DNA of 47,564 bases from SOKG01 sp964449845 (lineage in GTDB: Bacteria; Chloroflexota; Dehalococcoidia; SZUA-161). Where the stretch lies: assembly GCA_964449845.1 (NCBI GenBank), contig CAYVES010000005.1, forward strand, positions 1 through 47,564. The letters run 5' to 3'. Shown here in pieces: positions 40,432-47,564 of this stretch; the stretch's first letter is position 1; each line of letters starts with the position of its first letter. The position numbers were made by a program, and so were the translations under genes. The notes beneath the pieces were generated by a model. That model did no database searches, was not told where the DNA came from, and saw only the letters and a list, made by a program, of their open reading frames with translations.

Positions 40432-42105
40432 GTGGCTGATGCAAGCTTCGATGTAGTAGTGATTGGAGGGGGGCATCAAGGTCTGATAGCAGCAAACTAT
40501 ATGGCCAGGAACGGCTATACCGTAGGCCTGTTTGAGCAGAGACGCGAGTTGGGTGGTGGCGGCGCCACTGAGTCGCGGCCGATATCCGGTTTCCTCGGAA
40601 ATCCCTGTGCTCACGTGGCGGGGTTCTATGCGAGCCCGGCGAACGTGGACTTCAAGCTCCACGAAAAGGGCTTGGAATACATTTTCCCCCCGGTAAACAG
40701 TTCGATGGTATTTCCTGATGGAAAGTGCATAGTATCTTATCGGTCTTTACTCTGGGACAAGGAAACCGGGATGATGGCCCCGCAGCAGGACATCGTGGAG
40801 AAAAACATCAAAGAGGTGGAGAGGCTTTCGCCGAGGGACGCCGAGGTGCTGGCTTGGTTCGGGGAAGGTAAGGTATGGGAATGGGGGTTTGCGGCCATGC
40901 AGGTCCTGTGGAACCCTCCCGCTCTTCCTGACGAGTTTGATCCGGTTGAGGCCATAATCAGCGACCCGAACTCCGGGCTTCAACGCAGACATCAGTTCAT
41001 GACCGCAACCGAGTTTGTCAGCGACTTCTTCGAGAGCAATGAGCTGAGGGCGCATGCCCTGAGGATGCTCGGTTCCCAAGGTGTATACCCTGACGATGTA
41101 CCTCCACTTCCCATAGCGTTGATTGCTGTGCCTATGCAGATACTCGGTAACGGTGGCGCTGTATATGTAGGTGGCACCCACAATGTCATTCATGCCATGC
41201 AGCGGGCGCTGAGCGAGGGGGGGGGACAGTTCTTCGTAGGGGCTGACGTGGACGAGATACTGGTGGAAAATGGCCGGGCCTGTGGAATCAAGCTGGCCGA
41301 TGGCACCGAGGTCGAGGCTAAGAAGATGGTCATTACCTCCATAGTGATCACCCAGACCCTCGCCAGACACCTGCGCAATGTTGATCTGGGGCCCAAGGGG
41401 GCTGAGTGGCGTCGGAAGATCGCCAAGCTGAGGGCAGATAGGGGCAACCTCTTCTGGGGACATATTTGCTTTCATGAACTGCCGGACTACAGGGCGAAAG
41501 AGTGGAATCCCGACTGCGGTGATGCCCGCTGGGTATTCATGGGTGATGCTGATATCGACTACCTCGACCGGGAGTACCGCTTCAATAATCAGCACATCAG
41601 GCCAGGCCAGTGGCCGGATAGGCTGTATCTCTGGGAGGGCACTGACTCTAAATGGGACCCACGCTATGCCCCTCCAGGGAAACATGTTGCCCTCCTGGAG
41701 GAAATGGCCTTCCCTGCCAGTTGGAGAACCGAGGAAGAATGGATGCAGATCAAAAAGGAAGCGCCTGACCATTTCCTGAGAGAGTGGCAGAAGTACGCGC
41801 CGAACATGACCTGGGATAATGTGATAGCTGCCAACATAGATACCCCCTGGGACATTATGCATAGAAGCGACAACTTCCTGGAGGGAAACTGGGGTTTAAT
41901 CGCTGGCACCCCCAGCCAGTGGGGCGCGATGAGGCCCATACCGGAATTTGCCCAGTACCAGATTCCCGGGATCGAGGACTTCTGGATGGCTGCGGGCTCC
42001 TGTCACTATTCCCTGGGACTGACGGGTTGGGCCGGCTACAACTGCTACAAGAGGATTGCCCAGAAACACGACCTGTGGAAGCCCTGGGAGGGACGATTAT
42101 ACTAG
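40432..42105 (+). CDS. FAD-dependent oxidoreductase, phytoene-dehydrogenase-like (second of three)
   Basis: About 557 residues. GTG at 40432 is chosen because AAGGAGG ends five bases before it; the in-frame GTG at 40426 overlaps that ribosome site. The FAD motif is VVVIGGGHQGLIAANYMARN, then LFEQRRELGGGGATES. NGGAVYVGGTHNVIHAMQRALSEGGGQ is the substrate-domain segment of COG1233-type enzymes. The C-terminal end (GLTGWAGYNCYKRIA) is the second FAD contact. It is close in design to the next gene and may form a two-subunit enzyme with it. Confidence 0.83.
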   Translation: MADASFDVVVIGGGHQGLIAANYMARNGYTVGLFEQRRELGGGGATESRPISGFLGNPCAHVAGFYASPANVDFKLHEKGLEYIFPPVNSSMVFPDGKCIVSYRSLLWDKETGMMAPQQDIVEKNIKEVERLSPRDAEVLAWFGEGKVWEWGFAAMQVLWNPPALPDEFDPVEAIISDPNSGLQRRHQFMTATEFVSDFFESNELRAHALRMLGSQGVYPDDVPPLPIALIAVPMQILGNGGAVYVGGTHNVIHAMQRALSEGGGQFFVGADVDEILVENGRACGIKLADGTEVEAKKMVITSIVITQTLARHLRNVDLGPKGAEWRRKIAKLRADRGNLFWGHICFHELPDYRAKEWNPDCGDARWVFMGDADIDYLDREYRFNNQHIRPGQWPDRLYLWEGTDSKWDPRYAPPGKHVALLEEMAFPASWRTEEEWMQIKKEAPDHFLREWQKYAPNMTWDNVIAANIDTPWDIMHRSDNFLEGNWGLIAGTPSQWGAMRPIPEFAQYQIPGIEDFWMAAGSCHYSLGLTGWAGYNCYKRIAQKHDLWKPWEGRLY

Positions 42106-42166
42106 GGGTCAAGGAGCCCAAAGACCAGGGTTAGCTGGGGGAAAGTAGCACTCGGAGGGAAAGCAA

Positions 42167-43795
42167 ATGAACGACAGGTATGACTTCATCATTATAGGAG
42201 GCGGGCCCAATGGGCTATGCGTGGCTGCTTACCTCAGCAAAGCGGGACAAAAGGTCCTCGTGCTGGAAAGGTATTTCGAGGTGGGCGGCGGACTTGCCAC
42301 CGAAGAGGTAACGCTCGGGGGCTTCTATCACAATACCCACGCTATATACCACATGATGGTTGATTACGCACCGGTCTATGAAGACTTTGAGCTCGAGAAG
42401 TACCGCTGCAAGCATGTTTACCCGGATTTGCAGGTAGCGATGCCCTTTACCGATGGCAGGTGTCTCTGTCTCTACTCTGATGCGGATAGATCGTGTGAAT
42501 CTATAGCTAGGTTCTCCAACAAGGATGCGGAGTCCTACCGTGAAGTCTACCACAAGTTCAAACTGTTCATGGACGAATTCCTTGCGCCCGGTACTTATGT
42601 GAGGCCTCTGCCTACTCTTGAGGCGGTTCTTGGTATGGAGAAAACTGCCATAGGCAAAGAATTGTCCACCTATCAACCCAAGAGTCCAAAAGAGATAGTC
42701 GATGAGCTCTTTGAGAACGAACGGGTGAGGACAATGATGCTGTACCTAGCCTGTCACTGGGGGTTGGAATATGACTACGGGGGTCTTGGTTTCCTCGTTC
42801 CGCTCATGTTAGATCGTCCGGTCAATACGAGGCTTTGCCTTGGTGGCTCACACAGGCTAAGCAATGCGCTGGCTAGGGTTATCCAGGAGGGGGGAGGGGG
42901 GCACCTCAGGGGCAGTCAGATCATCAAGAGAATCGTAGTGGAGGATGGGGTTGCTAAGGGAGTAGAGCTCAATGACGGCACAATTTATCAAGCGGAAAAG
43001 GCGGTAGTGAGCAGCATTGACCCGCATCAGACGTTCCTGGACCTGGTGGGCGAGGAGCACCTGTCCGAAGACTTCGCGGACAAAGTCAAGAATTGGCATT
43101 GGGAGAAGTGGAGCCTGTGTTCGCTTCATGTGGCGTTGCAGGAACTCCCTGTCTTCGCTGGCGACCAGGACATCGGCAACGGCCTGATGTATATCCTGGG
43201 CTATGAGACGCCGGATGACCTGATAAATCACTGGCAAGAAATCGAAAAGGGCGAATTGTCGGCAACCGTCGGCTTCGATGCTGTATTTCCCACAATGCAT
43301 GACCCCAGCCAAGCGCCTGCGGGGAGACATACTGGCTCAATGTATGAGATGGCTCCCTACGATTTGAAAGGAGGGGCTGAAAGGTGGTGGGACCATAGCC
43401 TCAGGGAGGAGCATGAGGCTGGGTTCCTGGGCACCTTGCAGAGATACGCTCCGAATATGACAAGCGACAAAGTGCTTTGGACCTATTTGGTGACTCCCCT
43501 CGATTTTTCAACGAAGTATCTGAACATGGTTCAGGGGTCGATCAAGCAAGGCGCATATGAGATATTCCAGATGGCGAACAACAGGCCCAATGATGAATGT
43601 TCGCACCACAGGACGCCTATCGAGAGCCTATACGTTTGTGGGGCCTGCGTGAATCCCGGTGGGCTTGTTACCTTTGGCCCAGGTTATATCGCCGCCAATG
43701 CAATAGCCGAGGATTTCGGGATAGAGAAGTGGTGGACGGAGCCGGAGTACATCACTGAAGCGCGGGGAAAGGGCTACTTCGGAGATTACGAGTAG
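42167..43795 (+). CDS. FAD-dependent oxidoreductase, phytoene-dehydrogenase-like (third of three)
   Basis: A 542-residue flavoprotein. FIIIGGGPNGLCVAAYLSKA and LERYFEVGGGLATEE form the FAD site; GGSHRLSNALARVIQEGGGG is the equivalent of the family middle segment. ESLYVCGACVNPGGLVTFGP is the C-terminal FAD contact. GGAGG precedes the ATG. It shares its layout, including YAPNMT in the last third, with the second protein, so the two genes are probably an old tandem duplication. Substrate unknown; carotenoid-like or other isoprenoid chains are typical of the superfamily. Confidence 0.83.
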   Translation: MNDRYDFIIIGGGPNGLCVAAYLSKAGQKVLVLERYFEVGGGLATEEVTLGGFYHNTHAIYHMMVDYAPVYEDFELEKYRCKHVYPDLQVAMPFTDGRCLCLYSDADRSCESIARFSNKDAESYREVYHKFKLFMDEFLAPGTYVRPLPTLEAVLGMEKTAIGKELSTYQPKSPKEIVDELFENERVRTMMLYLACHWGLEYDYGGLGFLVPLMLDRPVNTRLCLGGSHRLSNALARVIQEGGGGHLRGSQIIKRIVVEDGVAKGVELNDGTIYQAEKAVVSSIDPHQTFLDLVGEEHLSEDFADKVKNWHWEKWSLCSLHVALQELPVFAGDQDIGNGLMYILGYETPDDLINHWQEIEKGELSATVGFDAVFPTMHDPSQAPAGRHTGSMYEMAPYDLKGGAERWWDHSLREEHEAGFLGTLQRYAPNMTSDKVLWTYLVTPLDFSTKYLNMVQGSIKQGAYEIFQMANNRPNDECSHHRTPIESLYVCGACVNPGGLVTFGPGYIAANAIAEDFGIEKWWTEPEYITEARGKGYFGDYE

Positions 43796-43843
43796 ACGTT
43801 ACAAAGAAAAACGTTTGTGACTGCTCGCCAGTAGGAGGAAGAA

Positions 43844-44953
43844 ATGAGGATGAGAGCTGCGATACTGGAGCAGGTGAATACACCTCTTGTGATAGAAGAG
43901 GTTGAGCTCGATGATCCCAAGGACAAAGAGATCCTGGTCAAACTGGTGGCGACCGGAGTATGCCATACAGATATCCATTGCATCAAGGGTGAATTGGCGA
44001 CGCAACCCCCTGTAGTGTTGGGTCACGAGGGTGGTGGGATCGTAGAGAAAGTGGGCAAGAGTGTAACAGAGGTGCAGCCGGGAGACAGGGTAGTGGTCAC
44101 TGTCGCACCCCACTGCGGGAAGTGTCCTGCTTGCATGATGGGGGTACCTACAAGCTGCGAAACAGACCCGCAGACAGCAATGCTCATGGGCACCATGGCG
44201 GACGGTACCAGGCGGCTGAAAAGGAAGAATGGCGATGAATTAAATCATTTTATGGCGCAAGCATCCTTTGCCGAATATGCCGTGGTGGAGGAATCGGCAA
44301 CAGTGAAGGTGCGAAATGATGCTCCTCTGGATGTAGTCTGTCTTCTGGCCTGTGGCGCATCTACCGGAATCGGCGCGGTGATCAATAAGGCCAGGGTCAA
44401 GGCTGGCAGCAGTGTGGCCGTTTTCGGCTGTGGGGGAGTAGGGTTGGCAACGATCATGGCGGCGAAGCTGGTGGGCGCGCACCCAATCTTCGCTGTGGAC
44501 TTGCTGGATAGCAAGCTTGAGATGGCTCGTGAGCTCGGGGCGACCAATCTGGTCAACGCCTCCAAAGACGAGCCGGTGATGAAGATTGCGGCGGAGTGTG
44601 GAGGGGGCGTGGAGTACAGCTTTGAAGCTATCGGCAGGCCGGAGGTCATGACCCAGGCATTTCACTCCGTTTACCCTCGTCCGGGCGGCATGGCGGTGAT
44701 CCTGGGCCTTGCCCCCATAGGGGCAACGTTCCCTATCGAGGCCTGGCGCTTCATGAGGGAAGTAACCATCACGGGGTGCACCCTTGGCAGTATACGGCCC
44801 AAGATCGATATCCCTCGCTACGTGGATCTGTTTATGGCAGGCAAATTGCCTTTGGACAAGCTGGTGTCGGCTCGCTATCCGCTGGATCAGGTCAACGAAG
44901 CCATCCAGGACACGCTGGATGGGAAAATTTTGAGGGGCGTCATCACGTTTTAG
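43844..44953 (+). CDS. Zinc-dependent alcohol dehydrogenase, MDR family
   Basis: A 369-residue protein. Catalytic zinc ligands are C40 in GVCHTDIH and H61/E62 in GHEGGG. The structural zinc site is intact with C91, C94, C97 and C105 (CGKCPACMMGVPTSC). The Rossmann motif is VFGCGGVGLATI. This is the pattern of class III-type and NDMA-dependent alcohol dehydrogenases. AGGAGGAAG precedes the ATG. In this operon it probably interconverts an alcohol and aldehyde made by the flavoproteins, feeding the CoA-transferase step after further oxidation (inference). Confidence 0.9.
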   Translation: MRMRAAILEQVNTPLVIEEVELDDPKDKEILVKLVATGVCHTDIHCIKGELATQPPVVLGHEGGGIVEKVGKSVTEVQPGDRVVVTVAPHCGKCPACMMGVPTSCETDPQTAMLMGTMADGTRRLKRKNGDELNHFMAQASFAEYAVVEESATVKVRNDAPLDVVCLLACGASTGIGAVINKARVKAGSSVAVFGCGGVGLATIMAAKLVGAHPIFAVDLLDSKLEMARELGATNLVNASKDEPVMKIAAECGGGVEYSFEAIGRPEVMTQAFHSVYPRPGGMAVILGLAPIGATFPIEAWRFMREVTITGCTLGSIRPKIDIPRYVDLFMAGKLPLDKLVSARYPLDQVNEAIQDTLDGKILRGVITF

Positions 44954-44991
44954 GCTCTGCCTAGTTAACTCTTGAATGAAGAGGGGAAAAG

Positions 44992-45519
44992 ATGGCTGAG
45001 GAACAAAAGCAATTCATAGAAATCCCTGAAGATCTAAAGGCCGTGATGTACCAAACCTGGCTGCCTGCACTTATGACCGCGGTGCTGGAAGCGGCAAAAG
45101 GGCTTCCCCGAGAACACATGGAGACCATTCTAACGAAGATGTGCACGACCTGCGAGGATTTGGCTATGGCAGGGGCTGTGGGAATCCAGCCGGGTATGAG
45201 CTGGGACGACTACTTGAAATATATAAAGGAAGCGGCTCCACCTATAGGGCCGTGGACCATCAAGCAAGATGGCGACGTTTTCGACTTGGTCTATGATGCC
45301 TCCATCGGACCGGATGGCAAGCCGAGGTGCCACTGCCCTCTGCTGCAGCTAGGGATCATTACTGAGGCGATACCTTTCTGTTGTGACAGCGGCGCACGCC
45401 TGGCAGCGAAAATGATAGCGGCTGCTACCAACAAAGCGGTTGAGAAAACCGAGGTTATCGACAGCCCTTCGAGAACGGGAGCGTCGGTTTGCCACTATAG
45501 AGTACGCGCAAAGTCCTAG
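44992..45519 (+). CDS. Small Cys-containing protein, possibly L-2-amino-thiazoline-4-carboxylic acid hydrolase-like
   Basis: A 175-residue soluble protein. Its first half is helical. The second half contains RCHCPLLQLGIITEAIPFCCDS and ends SPSRTGASVCHYRV, so a CxC, a CC and a final Cys stand in beta-type context. This recalls the ATC-hydrolase family (PF14196), but the match is by eye and weak. The Cys set could bind metal. GAGGGGAAAAG precedes the ATG. It lies between the alcohol dehydrogenase and CoA-transferase genes. Confidence 0.55.
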   Translation: MAEEQKQFIEIPEDLKAVMYQTWLPALMTAVLEAAKGLPREHMETILTKMCTTCEDLAMAGAVGIQPGMSWDDYLKYIKEAAPPIGPWTIKQDGDVFDLVYDASIGPDGKPRCHCPLLQLGIITEAIPFCCDSGARLAAKMIAAATNKAVEKTEVIDSPSRTGASVCHYRVRAKS

Positions 45520-45589
45520 CCTTTCATCTGACTGTGATGCCATATGGCGTCCTGTTCAAGAACCATAGAAAAAGCAATGGGGTGATTAG

Positions 45590-46366
45590 ATGCTTAATAA
45601 GATATTTGACAGTTTCGATGAGGCGGTGGCGGATATCCCCGATGGCGCCTCTATCGCCGTAGAATCCTGGGGCATCCCTGCCACTCCTCAAAACCTGATC
45701 GCTGCTCTTAAGAGGAAGGGCACGAAGGACCTGACTGTTATCACCCACACGTTCATACCGATGGTTTGGCCTGAGGAGCTTGCGGTCGCGCCGGCGATCC
45801 TGCTTCCACAAATGAAGAAGCTGATAGCTGCTATCGTGGGTATCATGCGTCTGGGTGCCGGTGCCTTTGTGAAAGAATACGTGGAAAAGGGGCTGGAGGT
45901 CGAGATTATGGGGCACGGCACCTTGGCCTCAAGACTGTATGCCGGTGCTGCCGGTCTTGGTGGAATCTATGACTCCGTGGGCGTGGGGACCATTCTGGAG
46001 GAGGGGAAGGAGAAAAGGGTTATCGGCGGTAAGGAGTACCTCTTCCAGGAACCGATTAAGCCTGACTACGCCTTTATCGTAGGTCACAAGGCGGACAGGC
46101 TGGGCAATCTGGTCTACCGGGGCAATTACAGATCAGACCAGCCTGTGATGGCGATGGCGGCCAAAGTCACCATCGCCGAGGTGGAGAAGATAGTGGAAGT
46201 TGGTGGGATTGACCCAGAGCATGTGGTGACTCCGGGGATCTTCGTGGACCGCATTGTGGAGGTCCCCCCGACAGGGCTGGGCACCGCGGAGAAGGGACGA
46301 GCTGTAATAGAGCAGCTTGTTCAACTGGAAAGCGTGCGTGACCTGTTGTTCGGCAAAACTGAGTAG
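45590..46366 (+). CDS. CoA-transferase family I, subunit A
   Basis: A 258-residue protein with the alpha/beta fold of 3-oxoacid/glutaconate-type CoA-transferase A subunits. FDSFDEAVADIPDGASIAVESWGIPATP corresponds to the N-terminal segment with the usual DG.. and G.P turns, and KPDYAFIVGHKADRLGNLVYRG is the family signature near residue 160. With subunit B, 27 bases downstream, it would move CoA between carboxylic acids. GGGGTGA precedes the ATG. Confidence 0.88.
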   Translation: MLNKIFDSFDEAVADIPDGASIAVESWGIPATPQNLIAALKRKGTKDLTVITHTFIPMVWPEELAVAPAILLPQMKKLIAAIVGIMRLGAGAFVKEYVEKGLEVEIMGHGTLASRLYAGAAGLGGIYDSVGVGTILEEGKEKRVIGGKEYLFQEPIKPDYAFIVGHKADRLGNLVYRGNYRSDQPVMAMAAKVTIAEVEKIVEVGGIDPEHVVTPGIFVDRIVEVPPTGLGTAEKGRAVIEQLVQLESVRDLLFGKTE

Positions 46367-46393
46367 AGACTCGAACCTACGGAGGCAAGAGAT

Positions 46394-47059
46394 ATGAAGC
46401 AGAGACTTGATAGGGATACCGTAGCAATGAGGGCAGCGAAGGAGCTGAAGGACGGCGACTGTGTCAACCTTGGATTCGGGATTCCAACCCTTTGCGCGCT
46501 CTATGTGCCCGAGGGGGTAAGGTTTCAGACAGAGGCAGGGTTCTTGGGCTACGGACGGCTGGTAATGGCGGACGAGATCGAAAAAGCGGATTGGCACTAC
46601 ATAGATGCCAGCGGAAGGTTCTGCACTCCTGCGCCTGGCATGGCGATTTTCGATGTCGTCACCTCATTTGCCATGATAAGGAGCGGGCTTCTCGTAAGCA
46701 TTATGGGAGGATTTCAGGTTTCGCAGAAAGGAGACCTGGCCAACTGGAACACCGGTGGCGATGCCCTCGGCGGCACCATAGGCGGTGCAATGGATCTTGC
46801 TGTGGGGTCGAGGATGGTGATCATCACCATGGACCATACGACCAAGGAAGGGAACTACAGAATAGTGAAGAGGTGCACCTATCCCCTGACGGCCAAAGAG
46901 TGTGTAGACCTGGTCATAACCGACCTGGCTGTGATCGAGGTTACGCCAAAGGGCCTTTTACTGAAGGAGGTGGCCCCTGGCTGGACGGCGGAAGAGGTTC
47001 AAGCCCTGACCGAGCCTGAGCTTATCATATCCCCTGAGTTGAAGGAGATCGAACTCTGA
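46394..47059 (+). CDS. CoA-transferase family I, subunit B
   Basis: A 221-residue B subunit. VNLGFGIPTLCALYVPEGV is the conserved start. The Glu that forms the CoA thioester is expected in TEAGFLGYG, where most relatives read SENG. The segment YPLTAKECVDLVITDLAVIEV is the usual C-terminal strand pair. It is the last gene of the plus-strand operon, with GGAGG ahead of the ATG. It completes the heterodimer encoded with the preceding gene; donor and acceptor acids are unknown. Confidence 0.9.
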   Translation: MKQRLDRDTVAMRAAKELKDGDCVNLGFGIPTLCALYVPEGVRFQTEAGFLGYGRLVMADEIEKADWHYIDASGRFCTPAPGMAIFDVVTSFAMIRSGLLVSIMGGFQVSQKGDLANWNTGGDALGGTIGGAMDLAVGSRMVIITMDHTTKEGNYRIVKRCTYPLTAKECVDLVITDLAVIEVTPKGLLLKEVAPGWTAEEVQALTEPELIISPELKEIEL

Positions 47060-47083
47060 CCTAGGAAGAGAGGCCTGTCTGGC

Positions 47084-47137
47084 GCTTCTGCGGCGGCCCC
47101 TCGTCAGCCATTGGCCAGCCTCGCTCTCGGCAGAAGC
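47084..47137. terminator. Inverted repeat after the CoA-transferase operon
   Basis: GCTTCTGC (47084-47091) and GCAGAAGC (47130-47137) are perfect 8-bp inverted copies around a 38-base GC-rich loop that holds a smaller TGGCCA palindrome. No T-run follows, so this is a weak terminator candidate or a transcript-stabilising hairpin. Confidence 0.3.
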
Positions 47138-47263
47138 CTGGCGAAAGAAGATCATCCCCCTGTTCCCTTGAGGTCTGATGCCATAGGCACATAGCACCCC
47201 CAGAAGGATACACCCTCTACTTCTTACACCCCGAAACGTTACACTACTGGCACAAACGTCAGC

Positions 47264-47293
47264 TTGACAAAGAACTAGTGCGCGTACTAAAGT
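47264..47293 (+). promoter_or_regulatory. Candidate promoter of the LuxR-type gene
   Basis: Perfect TTGACA (47264-47269), 18-base spacer, TAAAGT (47288-47293). A transcript would begin about 23 bases before the ATG at 47323. Confidence 0.35.
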
Positions 47294-47322
47294 TATATCC
47301 ACCTTGTTCTGCCAGTTTGGTT

Positions 47323-47564
47323 ATGCGAGACATCATTTCGGACCAGCAGGACGCCGTGCTAACAGAGAGTGAGCGACAGGTGCTCGCCCTGGTTGCTCGG
47401 GGGCTGGTCAATAGAGAGATTGCCAAGGCACTGTGTATATCCACCAGCACGGTGAAGAGCTACTTGCACGACGCATGCAGGAAGCTGAAAGCGCGCAACA
47501 GGGCGCAGGCGGTTATCTTGGCCTTTACCCGGGGGTACCTTGACCTCCAGGGAGTCTATTCTCT
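47323..47564 (+). CDS. LuxR/NarL-type helix-turn-helix regulator (3' end off the window)
   Basis: The frame from ATG at 47323 runs open to the window edge, 80 codons. TESERQVLALVARGLVNREI, then AKALCISTSTVKSYLHDACR and KLKARNRAQAVILAF, is a complete LuxR-type DNA-binding domain (about residues 15-70). There is no receiver or sensor domain ahead of it, so this is a stand-alone HTH protein or an N-terminal HTH arrangement. The frame stays open upstream, and TTG at 47317 is another possible start. It may regulate the neighbouring operon, which is not shown. Confidence 0.8.
   Translation, partial: MRDIISDQQDAVLTESERQVLALVARGLVNREIAKALCISTSTVKSYLHDACRKLKARNRAQAVILAFTRGYLDLQGVYS

Noticed and set aside
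40747..41862. 371-residue minus-strand open frame opposite the second flavoprotein gene
   Set aside because: It is long only because the real gene on the other strand has few stop triplets in that frame. The translation has no recognisable motifs, while the plus-strand frame has clear FAD motifs.

Overview
The window looks like a draft scaffold from an uncultured, probably anaerobic bacterium. Two runs of exactly 100 N show it is an assembly product. Tungsten-type aldehyde ferredoxin oxidoreductase, B12-type radical SAM proteins, several UbiA-like prenyltransferases, a Liv-type ABC transporter and a short LuxR-type helix-turn-helix protein together would suit Chloroflexota (Dehalococcoidia-like). 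That placement is inference from gene content only; there is no rRNA or other phylogenetic marker here.

Region 1 (1-19.8 kb, almost all minus strand) is a surface glycan or glycolipid locus. It holds the first codons of a DegT-like aminotransferase, a B12-binding radical SAM protein, two very large multi-membrane proteins (a GT-C-like protein with three Ig-like repeats, and a YfhO family protein), a GT2 glycosyltransferase, a TPP-dependent E1 alpha/beta pair without E2 or E3, an LhgO-like FAD oxidoreductase, two NAD-dependent sugar epimerases, a nucleotidyltransferase-PfkB fusion in the reverse order to HldE, a Wzx-type flippase and a second GT-C-like membrane protein. Its intergenic spaces carry a 57-bp element able to fold into a four-way junction, and three copies of an about 90-bp repeat built on 11-bp phasing.

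Region 2 (20-26 kb) is mixed: a small membrane protein, an aldehyde ferredoxin oxidoreductase, an in-frame chimera of a molybdopterin oxidoreductase N-terminus with a radical SAM C-terminal half, an IlvD/Edd family dehydratase and a small membrane protein.

Region 3 (26.4-47.1 kb) is the most unusual part. A minus-strand run read from about 38.4 kb down to 28.75 kb encodes UbiA-like protein, LivKHMGF-type transporter, two more UbiA-like proteins, a Cys-rich membrane protein and a CrtC/AttH-type lipocalin-like protein. Divergent from it, a plus-strand operon (38.8-47.1 kb) encodes three phytoene-desaturase-superfamily FAD proteins, a zinc alcohol dehydrogenase, a small Cys-containing protein and both subunits of a CoA-transferase. 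An RND/MMPL exporter lies at the far end of the minus-strand run. Together these suggest import, prenyl-type membrane chemistry, redox tailoring and CoA activation of a hydrophobic or isoprenoid compound. No single known pathway fits, so this is the best candidate for an undescribed system. Two of the UbiA-like genes appear to start at ATT codons and lack the second Asp-rich motif, and a fragment of an aldehyde ferredoxin oxidoreductase gene is stranded inside the plus-strand operon.

The window ends in a truncated LuxR-type regulator gene. No rRNA, tRNA, CRISPR array or complete insertion sequence was seen.
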